A stretch of 64,000 nucleotides of DNA from Dirofilaria immitis. Taxonomy: Eukaryota; Nematoda; Chromadorea; Rhabditida; Onchocercidae. The notes beneath the pieces are model-generated. The model saw only the letters and a program-made list of their open reading frames with translations. It did not search any database and was not told the DNA's origin. Shown piece by piece: positions 11,779 through 23,666 of the stretch. Where the stretch lies: contig JAKNDB010000067.1 of the NCBI GenBank assembly GCA_024305405.1, positions 390,001 through 454,000 on the forward strand, given 5' to 3'. Every line of letters begins with the position of its first letter. Position 1 is the first letter of the stretch. The translations under genes and the position numbers were made by a program.

Positions 11779-14700
11779 ATGAGTTATTTATTAAAATTAA
11801 TTTTGGCTATGTTTGCTATATTTGTTGCATATGTTACTTATGCAATAAATAATATTAGTACTATTCATTCAGTAAGTTCTTTCATTTCCTTTTTTCCTTC
11901 GTTTTTTTTTCCTTTCATTTTAGTTTTTTGAAATTTAATTTTTAATTTTTTTATAATGCCAATTAAAAGAGAAGTATTACATTAAATTGATAGATAGTTT
12001 TAATATGAGTCTTTTCTTTTTTTTTTTTTTTAAATTTCATAAAATGTTAATTTGATTTATTTCTTCCTTCCATTTTTATCATTGATAAATTTAAATTAAA
12101 ATTTTTAGTTTAAAATACCTGACGATGGATGGTTTGGTAGTGGAACGAAGCGAAAAGATGATGAACGCATTATACCTTTAAAGTTAATGTTTCCGAAAAT
12201 GCCATAGAGGTAACATCATGTTGATTGATCTGAAATAAATAATGAATGTAAAATTCATCATAAATGATACTTCTGCAATTCTTGCATTGATTCGTGAATT
12301 CTTCTATGATAAGAATAAAATTATAGGATTTAAAATATCGCTTAAAAAATGCTCGAATTACCTATGAACCATTAGAAGATTGTGTTGATTTCTCGTACGG
12401 TTTTAATGGTAAATATCTTAAATATGTGATTAGTTATTGGCTTGATAAATATAATTGGAAATATCATGAAGGCATTATCAACACTCTACCACAATTTACT
12501 ACTGAAATTGAAGGTCTTAAAGTAGGTATTTTTAGATCTTTTTTTTTTTTTTTTTGTTTTACCGAATTTTTTTCTTCCTCTTATTACTTACTATCTTTAG
12601 CTGATAATTAAAATTGTTTAATTGTTGATAATAAAGTATAAATTTAATTTTTACAGATTCATTTTATTCATGTTAAACCACAACCTAATAACTATAAAGT
12701 TATCATTCCATTATTAATATTACACGGTTGGCCAGGAAATGTATATGAATTTATTAAAATTATTCCGATATTTTTGGATCCGGTTAAACAAATTGGTTCT
12801 GATGTAAATATAAGCTTTGAAGTAATAGCACCATCAATTCCTGGATTTGGTTGGTCTAGCGTACCAATGAAAAAAGGTATAAAATGAAACTATATGATTA
12901 AAGCGAAAAAAGTACAATATTGATAGAATATAAAATAAGCAAGTTCGATAATTGATTTTAATCCTTTAATGATAATATTATCAAGATTGCTCGCACTGCA
13001 AATCTATAATATTATTATACATTAAATACAATCTAGATCAAAACTATTTCACCTTTTTTTTTTTTGAAATGATTTTTTCTTTTTAATTATCTTTAAGCAT
13101 GTTTTATTAGAATTAAATTATTATATAATACAAATGAATAAGTATCATTTCATTTTTATTAGAAGAAAAAAAAATTTTTTCGAACTTTATAGGATTCAAT
13201 TCAAAAATGGCAGCACGAATATTCAACAAATTGATGCTTCGTTTAGGATTCTCAAGATATCTAATGCAAGCCGGAGATTTTGGTAGTGCTATTGGTACTA
13301 ATATCGCCTTTTATTATCCACAAAAGTTAGCCTATTTTTTTTCTTTTAGAAACAAGTGATAAATTAATAAGAAAAAAAAAAAAAGGATTTTATTATATTA
13401 CATTATAACATAGAGAAAATTTCATTTTTTTTGGTACTCATTGAGTTAACCTTAAATTAGATCAAATTTTAAAATCAAAAAATCGATATAATCAATCTTG
13501 CAGTGTAATTGGTTTACATTTAAATATGGCAATAATACAAACTTGGAAAGCACTTTTGCATCAAGCATTTGGTATTATAGTACCAGAATTAGCTTATTCA
13601 TCTGAAACATTTCATCAACAATCCGTAAAAGCTTTCATCATAGATTTGCTTGAAGAAACAGGATATATGCATATTCAGGCAACAAAACCGGATACCATTG
13701 GTAATAATTTTAGGCTTATTGATTAACAAGTTAATGATAACTGCATCTGTTATAAATTTTTATCAAAATTTTAATCTCTTATTGTTATTTTCTTTTCCAA
13801 CTTTATGAAAAATTCAAAGCTAATATTTTAATTTCAGTATTTCATTAAATTATTTAAGCAATTCAATAAAAAATCATATCAAATATTAAGTATTTAAGTA
13901 GTTGATTAATAGTATTTATATTACTGTAATATTTTAGGTGTAGCACTTACTGATTCACCAATCGGTTTAGCAGCTTATATATTGGAAAAATTCTCGTCAG
14001 GTACAAATATCGATTATCGATCACTTCATGATGGAGGACTTACAAGGTAATTTTATCATAAATTCTCTTCATCAAATAAATTTATAGAAAAAAAAGAAAC
14101 ATTCCATAATGAGAATAAATTATATATATATATATATTTATGAGATATGAAAGGTTGTAATTTTTGCATATTTTATTTTGAAGAAAGTTTACAATGGATG
14201 AACTATTGACGATAGTATCAATTTATTGGTTCAATGGTAATATAATGAATAGTATAAGATTTTATAAAGAACAGTTCAATGATCCATTTAGATATCATAA
14301 TTTCATGTAAGTTATCATTTAATTCATTTGATAACAATAATGAATAGTATAAGATTTTATAAAGAACAGTTCAATGATCCATTTAGATATCATAATTTCA
14401 TGTAAGTTATCATTTAATTCATTTGATAACAATAATGAATAGTATAAGATTTTATAAAGAACAGTTCAATGATCCATTTAGATATCATAATTTCATGTAA
14501 GTTATCATTTAATTCATTTGATAACAATATTTATAATATTGATTAGATAATACTTTTAATATCAAGAATTTAGTGAAAGTTTTTCTTTGCTAATTAAAAT
14601 ATGATTAATTAAATAATCAAACTTCGGAATCATATGAGTTTTAGGATAAGATTTTTAAGGGAAAAAGTAAAATTTGATGTAAGTTAATTAAATTATAAAT

Positions 14701-14912
14701 TTATTATTTTAAAGTCGATACATCAATGTTCCAACCGGTTATGCTGCATTTCCGGAAGATTTGATCAAGCAATCAGAAGAAGTAATGCGTACCACATATA
14801 ATATAACAAGTTATACAGAAATAGAATCTGGAGGACATTTTGCTGCTTTAGAAGAGCCAAAACTTCTGCTGCTGATGTTATCAAATTTATCAAAACAATT
14901 GAGCTAAAGTAG
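11779..14912 (+). CDS. Microsomal-type epoxide hydrolase
   Basis: Alpha/beta-hydrolase that opens epoxides to trans-diols (EPHX1 family), usually anchored in the ER membrane. Exons: 11779-11871, 12109-12209, 12327-12521, 12657-12876, 13193-13325, 13504-13700, 13938-14046, 14184-14306, 14715-14912. With repairs it gives 456 residues, against 455 for human EPHX1. Residues 1-31 hold a membrane anchor. The EHN domain follows, opening IPDDGWFG. The oxyanion-hole motif LHGWPG is in exon 4, the nucleophile Asp in AGDFGS (usual family form GGDWGS) in exon 5, the acid residue probably in FPED and the base His in ESGGHFAALEEP in exon 9. Two one-base deletions break the frame: the T3 run 12177-12179 and the A4 run 14859-14862. 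Repair of the second replaces an abrupt wrong-frame tail by the expected IKFIKTIELK end. The 3' end of exon 8 with its donor site is triplicated. AATAAA at 14945-14950. Confidence 0.9.
14246..14527 (+). repeat. Exon end plus 5' splice site triplicated (95-bp unit)
   Basis: Three essentially identical 95-bp copies begin at 14246, 14341 and 14436. Each holds the last 61 bases of epoxide hydrolase exon 8, its GTAAGT donor and the start of intron 8. Only the first donor (14307) is usable for the enzyme, because reading past it meets TAA within the donor itself. Confidence 0.92.
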
Positions 14913-15999
14913 TTTTTTTGCATAAATAATTTTTTGTAAACATCAATAAATCATATTTTGCTCCATTTTATTGATGCATAATCATGTTGATTTATAATGA
15001 TTACAATTATCTTAATTATAATTATTATAGTTTTAAAATTTCATTGATTTAATTATTACTATACATTATCAATATAATAATTATTATTATTAATACTATG
15101 CATAGATATTTTAAATTATAATAAGAAATAATGAATCTTTTTCTTATTATTTATGCAAAATTGTAATATATATATACTTTATCATAATAAAATATTTTCA
15201 TGATAAGATGTAAATTCAAAGTTACATTTATTTACTTTATTTATCCTTTTTTCTCTCTCTTTGCTCTCTCTTCTCTTTCTCTCTTTAAAGATAGTGATAT
15301 ATATTTTAGTGATATAATTGTTTGATGATAATGTAATCTGTTTTTGATCTATCGATACATGTTGTTTATATCTATAAGTTTTTTTATAAACAATCGTATA
15401 TAAATATAAATAAATAAAATGGATACATATATATATAAATGAAATAATACAAAAAAAAACTCAAGAAATTACAAAAGTGAAATGATGATAAAGAAAATAA
15501 AGATCATATTTAAAGTAATATATATATATATGAAAGAAAAAGAAAAAGAATAAAAACATTACATATCTTTGTTAATATGCATGAAAGTAGAGAAATAAGC
15601 TTAAAAGAAAAGAAATTTAGTATGAAAAAAAAAAAAACGATAATAATAATAATCGTTTATTTATTAAGAATAAATATTTCGCATTTATGATAATTTATTG
15701 CTTTTAAATTATATGATTAATTTCTTCTTTATCATTAATCATAAATTCCATTCCATATCACATATATCATGATTATTATTATCAAATTAATTATCACAAT
15801 TAACTATTGTTGTTATTGTTGATTATAAGATATGTTTAAACATTGATACTTTATCTATTAGTGTTTCTTTTAAGTATTAAGAATTTATTGTAAATCATTT
15901 AAAATAAGAACAATTTGAAATGATTAAAAATAAAAAACAATTTGAAAAGAATTTAAAAGATAAAAAGAATGTATTAAATAGAGAGAGGAAAATAGAATT
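14913..15999. other. Convergent 3' intergenic region
   Basis: Lies between the 3' ends of the epoxide hydrolase (+) and galectin (-) genes. Contains short TA runs and pyrimidine-rich DNA near 15250. A 63-codon open frame at 15920 overlaps the galectin terminal exon on the opposite strand and is not a gene. Confidence 0.55.
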
Positions 16000-18505
16000 T
16001 CATTTCAGGTGTACTCCTTGTAAATCAATATCGCCATCGATTGATAGTTTATCGATATCTCGAGGTGACATCCGATGTGTATATGAACATACAAGGCAAT
16101 CATCTACATGACACTGTAAATTAAACAAATATTAAACTTTCTTCATCAACAGATAATATTCAATATTCCCCGTTAAATTAACAAAACTTTTTTTTACTTA
16201 CACATATATACACACACGGAGAGAAAGAGGGAGAAAGAGAGAGAGAAAGAGAGAGAGAGAAAGAGAGAGAGGGAAAAAAAGAGATAAACTAACAAGGAAT
16301 CGATTTTCATCACAATAAAATAGCAAATCGAAAGCTCGCTTTTTCTTGAATGGAAATTGTATCTCAAGTTCTTTCTCTTCCGTTCCCCATCGTTCCTCAG
16401 ATCGAGTATTCCGAATTAACTTCTGAAAATTTTCTCGAATTTATTGATCAATTAAGACTTGATATGCTAAATAAAGGATTCAAGATTATTGATAATTTAA
16501 AACTCATACTATATTATTATTAGTTGAGCAATAAGTGATGCTTCTTTAATCTAATAACTTACTTTTCCGGCAATTCGTGGATTAAATCTGAATGCTATAT
16601 CGTTACCAGAATAAAAATCAACCACAAATTGTTTGGCTCGTTTTTAGCAAAACCTGATACGTAAAGCTTTCGTCCTGGATAAAAATTTCCCGGGATATCT
16701 GCTGTATAAGAATTTGCTGCAATTATATTAATGTCAAGTAGAAAAAAGAAAAAAAAATCAATCGAAATGTTATCCTTGTTAGTTTAAATAATGCAACTAT
16801 ATGGCTTATATTTAATTTTAAAATAACAAATAACTTCTAAAATAGCCAATTCATTTTTACTTTTCCATATATCGATTTATTGTTAAGACCGGGATATCGC
16901 GGTGGATAAGAAAATAATCTTATATGGATATGAAATGTTTTGATTCTTATTGAGGAGGATATAAGAATTCAAGAATTTAATATACTTACATAATATTTCC
17001 CTTCCCATGATACTGTATATAATTCTGCATCACCATTCATATAGATGTGTGAAATATTTGAAATAGGCACATAATATGCAAATTTTGCCAATAATTTATG
17101 ATCAGCAAATATCTGAAATGAAAAGAATTTCTCATAGAATTGCTAGAATGATCTTTGATACATTCTGATAACAATTATTAAAATTACCTACTTTTAATTT
17201 AAAGAAACTTATTTTTTTCTGCCAAAATTACTTAAAATCATTGATTGATAAAACAATTGATTATTTATCAAAATAGTTTTTAAAAAAATTTACCTCAAAA
17301 TATTTCTCGTGACACCTAATTCGTATATCAAATTCATCACCAGGTGACCATTTATGTTTCACAGAGCCTTCGCTATAAAATTATTTTCTTTTTTTTTTTT
17401 TTTTGTTGATAATTTATTATCAGTAAAAATTTAAAAAATTTTAAAATCTTCCTAGATGATAAGATCATTAAAAAACTTGAATAAGCTAACCTTCCCCATT
17501 CGCCATCAATACAAGCATTGAAATAAATTCTTTTTAGAGCAATATTTGCTCGAATAGCAAGAAGTCGATTGTCGAGACTATCATTTTCATCATCCTTCTA
17601 CCTTTCCACCACTTGTGAGGTTTATAATAAACTCATTACGTCCTTAAACTTTATTATTTTTAATTATAATTGGAATTTCGAGAATTCTATAATTTGAATT
17701 TTTTATTTAACATTCAAAAAATTTTTTTTATCATCCTTCTTCCTTGTAAGTGCAAGTTGATTCATTAGAAGGAAAAAGTATGCATCAAATGAAATCATCA
17801 GAATCCAAGATCTATGATACTTGATATTTCTGCTACAAAGCATTTACTCTTTCAAACCTGTCATTAAAATATCTTCAAACTTGTTTTTTTTTTTTTTCAT
17901 CTTCGAACCTTCTAATGACCCATCCAATCGTATTTTCTTACTTTATTGTTTAAACTATAGCAAATTTAAAATAAAACTACGATAGTGATAAAACACTTTA
18001 TCACTATCAGTAGATGATTTTTTTCATTTATTTCTTCAATTAAAACATTTCTAAAGTATGGAAGAAATTAAAAATTTCATAAACTATACCAATGATGTAT
18101 CCTCGGACAATTAATGATTGACCTGGTTGTAATTGATTACCTTCCAATTTAGATAAATAAGGCACTGGCTAAAATATTTCATTTATCATTGATAATAATT
18201 GATTTAATTGTTATCAATAGATTATTAATGATATTATTATTATTATTATTATTTATTAACAATTAAAGAAATATGCTAATTTCACTTTTTTCATAAATTT
18301 TTTGTTTATTTCTTTTTTTTTTTAAATAATTCGAAATTAAATAATTCGAAATTAAAAAACAAAATTGAATTAATTAATTAATTAATTAATTAATTAATTT
18401 AAAAATAAATTAACTTACAAAGCTATTATTTCGTCCTGTGATGGAATTTTTTTGTGTAATTTTTTTCGTTTCACTTTTGAATAATTTTCTTAGTATCGAT
18501 GACAT
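16000..18505 (-). CDS. Tandem-repeat galectin (two CRDs)
   Basis: Beta-galactoside-binding lectin family; nematode tandem-repeat galectins are often secreted and abundant. Exons in coding order: 18419-18505, 18090-18168, 17491-17642, 17294-17372, 16990-17112, 16563-16716, 16294-16422, 16000-16113. With repairs 305 residues. CRD1 opens PVPYLSKLEGN and has GEWG, GDEFDIRIRC and SWEGKYY, but the H-x-N-P-R sugar-contact strand is absent (LLAIRANIALK) and the Arg after WG.E is missing. CRD2 keeps FNPR, IRNT, WGTEEKE, FDLLFYC and closes SIDGDIDLQGVHLK, with Arg where His is usual before FNPR. Breaks: one extra base at CC 17594-17595, a missing G at the 16989/16990 donor, and a missing base in the T3 run 16632-16634 (plus-strand letters). 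No obvious signal peptide, as usual for galectins. Intron 7 holds a long purine tract. Confidence 0.88.
16218..16285. repeat. GA-rich purine tract
   Basis: About 68 bases of GAGAGAAAG-type repeats on the plus strand lie in intron 7 of the galectin gene. In the transcript they read as a polypyrimidine tract. Confidence 0.9.
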
Positions 18506-18861
18506 TGATGTAATAAAATTATTGGTTTTTCATAAGATACATACACCACTCTCATATACAAATAAATACATACACACATACACTAAATATCACATATACA
18601 TACACACATACACATACACATACATATACACATACACATACACTTAACTACTACACATACATCCTACTACACATACACTATTATATATCAATTTGTACTG
18701 CTTCTTTTCGTTGAATTTCCAATTTAATCAAATTACTAATATTCTGTTCAGTTATAATCTGTAAAATGTTATATGCAAATTTTCTACAACTTTTAATTAT
18801 ATATGTAAATTTTTAAAAGTTCGAGAAATTATCGATCGAAAGGATAAATTATTTAATAGAA

Positions 18862-19040
18862 ATTGAAGGAATCTAAATATTCTATTGAATGAATCCAAAG
18901 ATTCTATCGAATGAATGCAAAGATTCTATTGAATGAATCCAAAGATTCTATCGAATGAATGCAAAGATTCTGTTGAATGAATGCAATGATTCTACTGAAT
19001 AAATCCAAAGATTCTATTAAATGAATCGAAAGATTCTAAT
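18862..19040. repeat. 22-bp tandem repeat, about 8 copies
   Basis: Units of the type ATTCTATTGAATGAATCCAA. The first four copies alternate between two variants (TT/CC and TC/GC positions), suggesting expansion as 44-bp dimers; later copies are more diverged. Confidence 0.88.
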
Positions 19041-19175
19041 CTATAAAATGAAAACTATTCAGAATATACCTTACATTTTGCTAGTAAATAATTAATAAAT
19101 TTGCTAATTTAATATATTATTTCATTTTTAATTTATCAAATTTAATTTTCTAAAATATTCTTAAATATATATATG

Positions 19176-19176
<1 letters not shown>

Positions 19177-19252
<76 letters not shown>

Positions 19253-19270
19253 TAATAATAATAATAATAA
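19177..19270. repeat. AAT trinucleotide array
   Basis: About 31 AAT units with one AAC interruption near 19249. Confidence 0.95.
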
Positions 19271-19500
19271 AGTTAGAAGATAATGATGAACATATAAATG
19301 AACGAAAGAATAAATATGTACAATAAATAGAAAGAACATTTAAACGACTAATTTTTTTTTTTTTTTTTAATATATCGATGAAATAGAACGATAAATATGG
19401 GGCGTAAATTAAATTTACTGAAATGTATAGAAAATGAATCGATCTTCTGAAGATGGAACGAAATACTTCAATGTCGTCGATTCGGAACAACATTTTAAAT

Positions 19501-19686
19501 GAAGAAGGAAGGATGGGAAAGAATGAAGGAAGGAAAGAAGGTAAGAAAGGAAGGAAGGTAAGAAAGGAAAGAAGGTAATAAAGGAATGAAGTTTAGAAAG
19601 GAAAAAAGGTAAGAAAGGAACGAAGGTAAGAAAGGAAGGAAGGTAAGAAAGGAAGGAAGGTAAGAAAGGAAGGAAGGTAAGAAAGA
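19501..19686. repeat. AAGG/GGTAAG imperfect array
   Basis: Purine-rich repeats of an AAGGAAGGTAAGA-type unit. No coding potential. Confidence 0.9.
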
Positions 19687-20223
19687 ATTGTAATGTTGAA
19701 ATTCAACATATTTCTGTTAAATTTTTTCTTTTTACTTAAAAATATCACAAAATATGATAATACTAATAAAATACAATATTTATTAAATTATTTTTATTTA
19801 ATTGATAAAAATGCTTTTTTTATTGATTTATTTGATAAATTTCAAAAATAAATTTTTAAAATTAAATTTTACATTTGCTAAATTTCTTAAAAATTAAATT
19901 TTTAATTAATCTAATTTTCCAGCATAGATTATAAATGATAAATGATAAAGATTAGATGAATGATATTAGTCATAATAATAAATTATTATAATTATTATTG
20001 TAATTATAAAATTATCACAATTATAATATTAATATGATTAGTATTAATTACGAATGTATAAAGCAATACTCATTTGCAATACAACATTTCATTCAAAATT
20101 ATCAGAAATGATTATCGGAAATGAAAAGAAATGTTTTCATGTCTATATTATCTTGAATGAAGAGAAATGAAAATTTAATTAAATTTTATTATTATTTTGT
20201 TAATGAATCAACAAATAGTTAGC

Positions 20224-20342
20224 TTTTATTTAATTATAAGATAATATTATGATAATGATTTATCATTTTTAACGTTTTATCACTGATCATTATCATACTA
20301 TGATAATGATTTATTATTTTTAATGTTTTATCATTGATCGTT
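20224..20342. repeat. Tandem duplication, about 59-bp unit
   Basis: Two imperfect neighbouring copies of an AT-rich block containing ATGATAATGATTTAT and TTTTATCA elements. Confidence 0.7.
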
Positions 20343-21035
20343 AGAAAAAATAACAATTAATGATAATAGGACATAATAATATTACTAAAATAAAACATAA
20401 TATAATATATTTTTTATTGTAAAAAAAAATTTTGGAATTAATCATCAACTTATCACAAATTATATCAAATTTATCATTTGTTTATTTGAATAACACTAAA
20501 TACAGTAATAACAAATGATTATGTATTTTTGCTATGACACATATGGAAAATGTATGTCATCACAGAAAATCTATCACTCCTATGCAATACTTTTATTTTT
20601 ACAAAAAAAAAAGAAAAGAGAAAGAAAGAGAGAGAGAGAGAGGGAGAGGGAGAGGAAAAGAGAGAAGAGAAAGGAACAGTAAGAATGATAATTTTCAGAG
20701 TAATGTTTGAATCGAGAATTGTTTTGCAAAAAAAAAAAAAAAGTTGAAAGGATTGAGAAGAAAGTGTGTAGGAAGGGAAAAATAAAAAAACAAAAAAAAA
20801 TAAAAAATCAAAAACTATGAAATGAAGAAGAAGACGAACGATGATACTCTGTGATTGATGGTGAAAAACAAAAAAATGCGGTCCAAAAATAGCTATAATC
20901 AGCCGCAATATACAGCAATAGGAAATTTTCAAAAGTTTTTAAACTAAAAATTTTAATTGAGGAAAAATTTGAAATAATTTGTTTGTTAATTATTAAAACA
21001 TTTTATTTAAAAAAATCATTTTTAATAATATCTGA

Positions 21036-21288
<253 letters not shown>

Positions 21289-22688
21289 TATCCTTTTTTA
21301 AAATAAATAATCCCTTATCAACTTACTTATCAATCCTAAATATTTCCTTATATGAATTTTAATAATCATTTATCAACTTACTTATCAATCCTAAACGTTT
21401 CATATAAAATATTATTAAATTTGAATAAATATTTCATTATTAAACTCTTTTGGCTATTTAAGCCTCTTAAAAATTTAATTTGATTTATTTATTTATTTGT
21501 TGCTCATATCATTAATGGATTATATTTTTGCAATCGATGTAAACAATAACGAATTTTAGAAATAAATACTTTTTCAGATCATTGAATATTTATATATTAA
21601 AGTATATAATATATTTATAATACTAATCGATTATTTAAGGCTTTTTCTTTCTTCAATAATTTTTAATTAATTAATTAATTATAAAGAAATATTTGATTAG
21701 AAGGTTATTGTAATTATAGAGGAAATTATGGCAAATGATAAAATACACCTGTCGATATCAATATCAGTTTGCTAATATATTATCTTCTATTTCGATAATC
21801 AATCATCATTTATTTTACTATCTATAAAGGATTGAAATAATATTTTACTAAAAGTATTATTTGAGATAAGAATTATTTTAACATATAAATTTAACTGTAC
21901 GTAGTAAAGGTATCTTTACACATTTATCATTTATAACTGTTATATTTATGTATTAGTAAAAGGAAAATTTAATTCAAACATTAAATTCAATCCACGAAGT
22001 TTATAAAATTTATTTATTTCGATCTCGAAAAAAAAAATGTCGAGAAAAGAATTAATGATGAACCATGATGATTTTATCGTATGTCTTTGAAAAAAAAAAC
22101 TGAATTCATAATCATTGATATATATATATATATCTATCAATCAAATGAATTATTGTTAGAAATTTGATTAAATTATGATAGTAATAAATTTAATATATTG
22201 ATAAGAGATAACGAATAATATTAAATAAGTAAGTAAACCATTTTTCGTTTATCTCTTTTTTTTTTTTTACAATTATTGTCAAATTTTATGCTAAATATTT
22301 TATAATTAAAAAAATAAAATTATTTTTAGAAATCAAAATCTATGCAAAAATTAGAAGGAAACTTAATAAATTAATATATAATAATTAATAACTAATATAA
22401 TAATTAATAATTAATATAGTAATTAATAATTAATATAATAACTAATGATTAATAGAGTAATTTAAATTAAAATAATTTTTTTATTTAACATACATACATA
22501 CATATCTTTCATATATATATATAATATTTATACAAATATATACAAAACTTTGGACTATTTCATTGAATTCTTTAACAAATAATTTATTAAAATACCGGTC
22601 TTTCTTAAATCACAGAAAAAAAAAAGAGAGAGAGAAGAAAAAATGTTGAATGAAATATAATATCAATGTTATAAAAATGATACTGGTT

Positions 22689-22729
22689 ATTTCATTTCTT
22701 CCATTAATTTTTAATGGAAGAAATGAAAT
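22689..22729. repeat. Perfect 19-bp inverted repeat with 3-base loop
   Basis: Bases 22689-22707 are the exact reverse complement of 22711-22729, separated by TTT. Pairing continues outside the core after one mismatch. No surrounding gene or terminator context is evident. Confidence 0.9.
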
Positions 22730-22824
22730 TACTTTGTTAATTTTTGTTTGCTCTATACTTCTATTCAAATATTTCATTACTAAATGATTTTTTTTTTTAT
22801 ATCCTCACCTAAATAAAAAAAAAT

Positions 22825-22940
22825 GATAACTTATTTGCCATTAAAGGTTTTACCTGAAATGATAAATAATAACTTATTTGCTATTTAAGGTTTTACCTGA
22901 AATGATAAATAATAACTTATTTGCCATTAAAGGTTTTACA
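22825..22940. repeat. Three-copy tandem repeat, about 43-bp unit
   Basis: Copies of an ATAACTTATTTGCCATTAAA-type block, the middle one with a small substitution cluster. Confidence 0.85.
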
Positions 22941-23542
22941 TATGAGCAAGTAAAGATACAAAAAAAAAAAAAATTTAGGAATGAAATAAAGAAGAAAAGA
23001 AAATTCGTTAAAGTTGTAAATTTAGGTAAATACATCTGTAAATATTACTACTACTATTTAAATAGAGAAAATAAGAAGCAATAATACAATAAATTGTTAT
23101 AATAGTATAGAGAAAAAAGAAAAACGAAGGATGAAGTTTATTTTAAACTAAAAATTAATTACAATTTACTAATAGTAATCAGAAATGCTTGTATGCATAC
23201 ATAAAGTATTATTATATTATTTGATAAAAATAATATGCTTAATTTTAAAATTAAATTTAACCTATAAATTATAATTTAATTACCTGTATTTAATTACCTG
23301 TTTAAAAGCATATATATATATATATATTCTCATTAAAGTACAAATATATATATGTATAGGAAAGAAATTGGGTAATTAAAAGAAAAAAGAATGAAAATGT
23401 AAGGAAGGAATTTTGAGGAATAAAAATAAAATTATTTTTACAATTTTCGTATCGATTGATTTACTAACTGTATCATTTATTTTATACATGTGATAGAAAC
23501 AAGAATTTGAAAAATAATCCCTTGTTTACATATCCAGCAGAA

Positions 23543-23666
23543 TTGATGATTGATGATGATGATAATGATGATGATGATAATAATGATGGTGATAATGACG
23601 ATGATGATGATGATGATAATAATGATCATAATGATGATAATAATGATGATGATGATGATAATGGTG
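23543..23666. repeat. GAT/AAT-rich microsatellite
   Basis: Imperfect GAT array with AAT, GGT and GAC interruptions. Open frames across it (polyisoleucine, polyhistidine-tyrosine) are artefacts of the repeat. Confidence 0.92.

Noticed and set aside
19142..19493. Two overlapping minus-strand frames rich in Leu or Ile
   Set aside because: They are readings of the AAT array at 19177-19270 with low-complexity flanks.
20519..20932. 137-codon minus-strand frame rich in Phe, Ser and Leu
   Set aside because: Runs across GA/CT-rich low-complexity DNA and shows no motif or splice structure.
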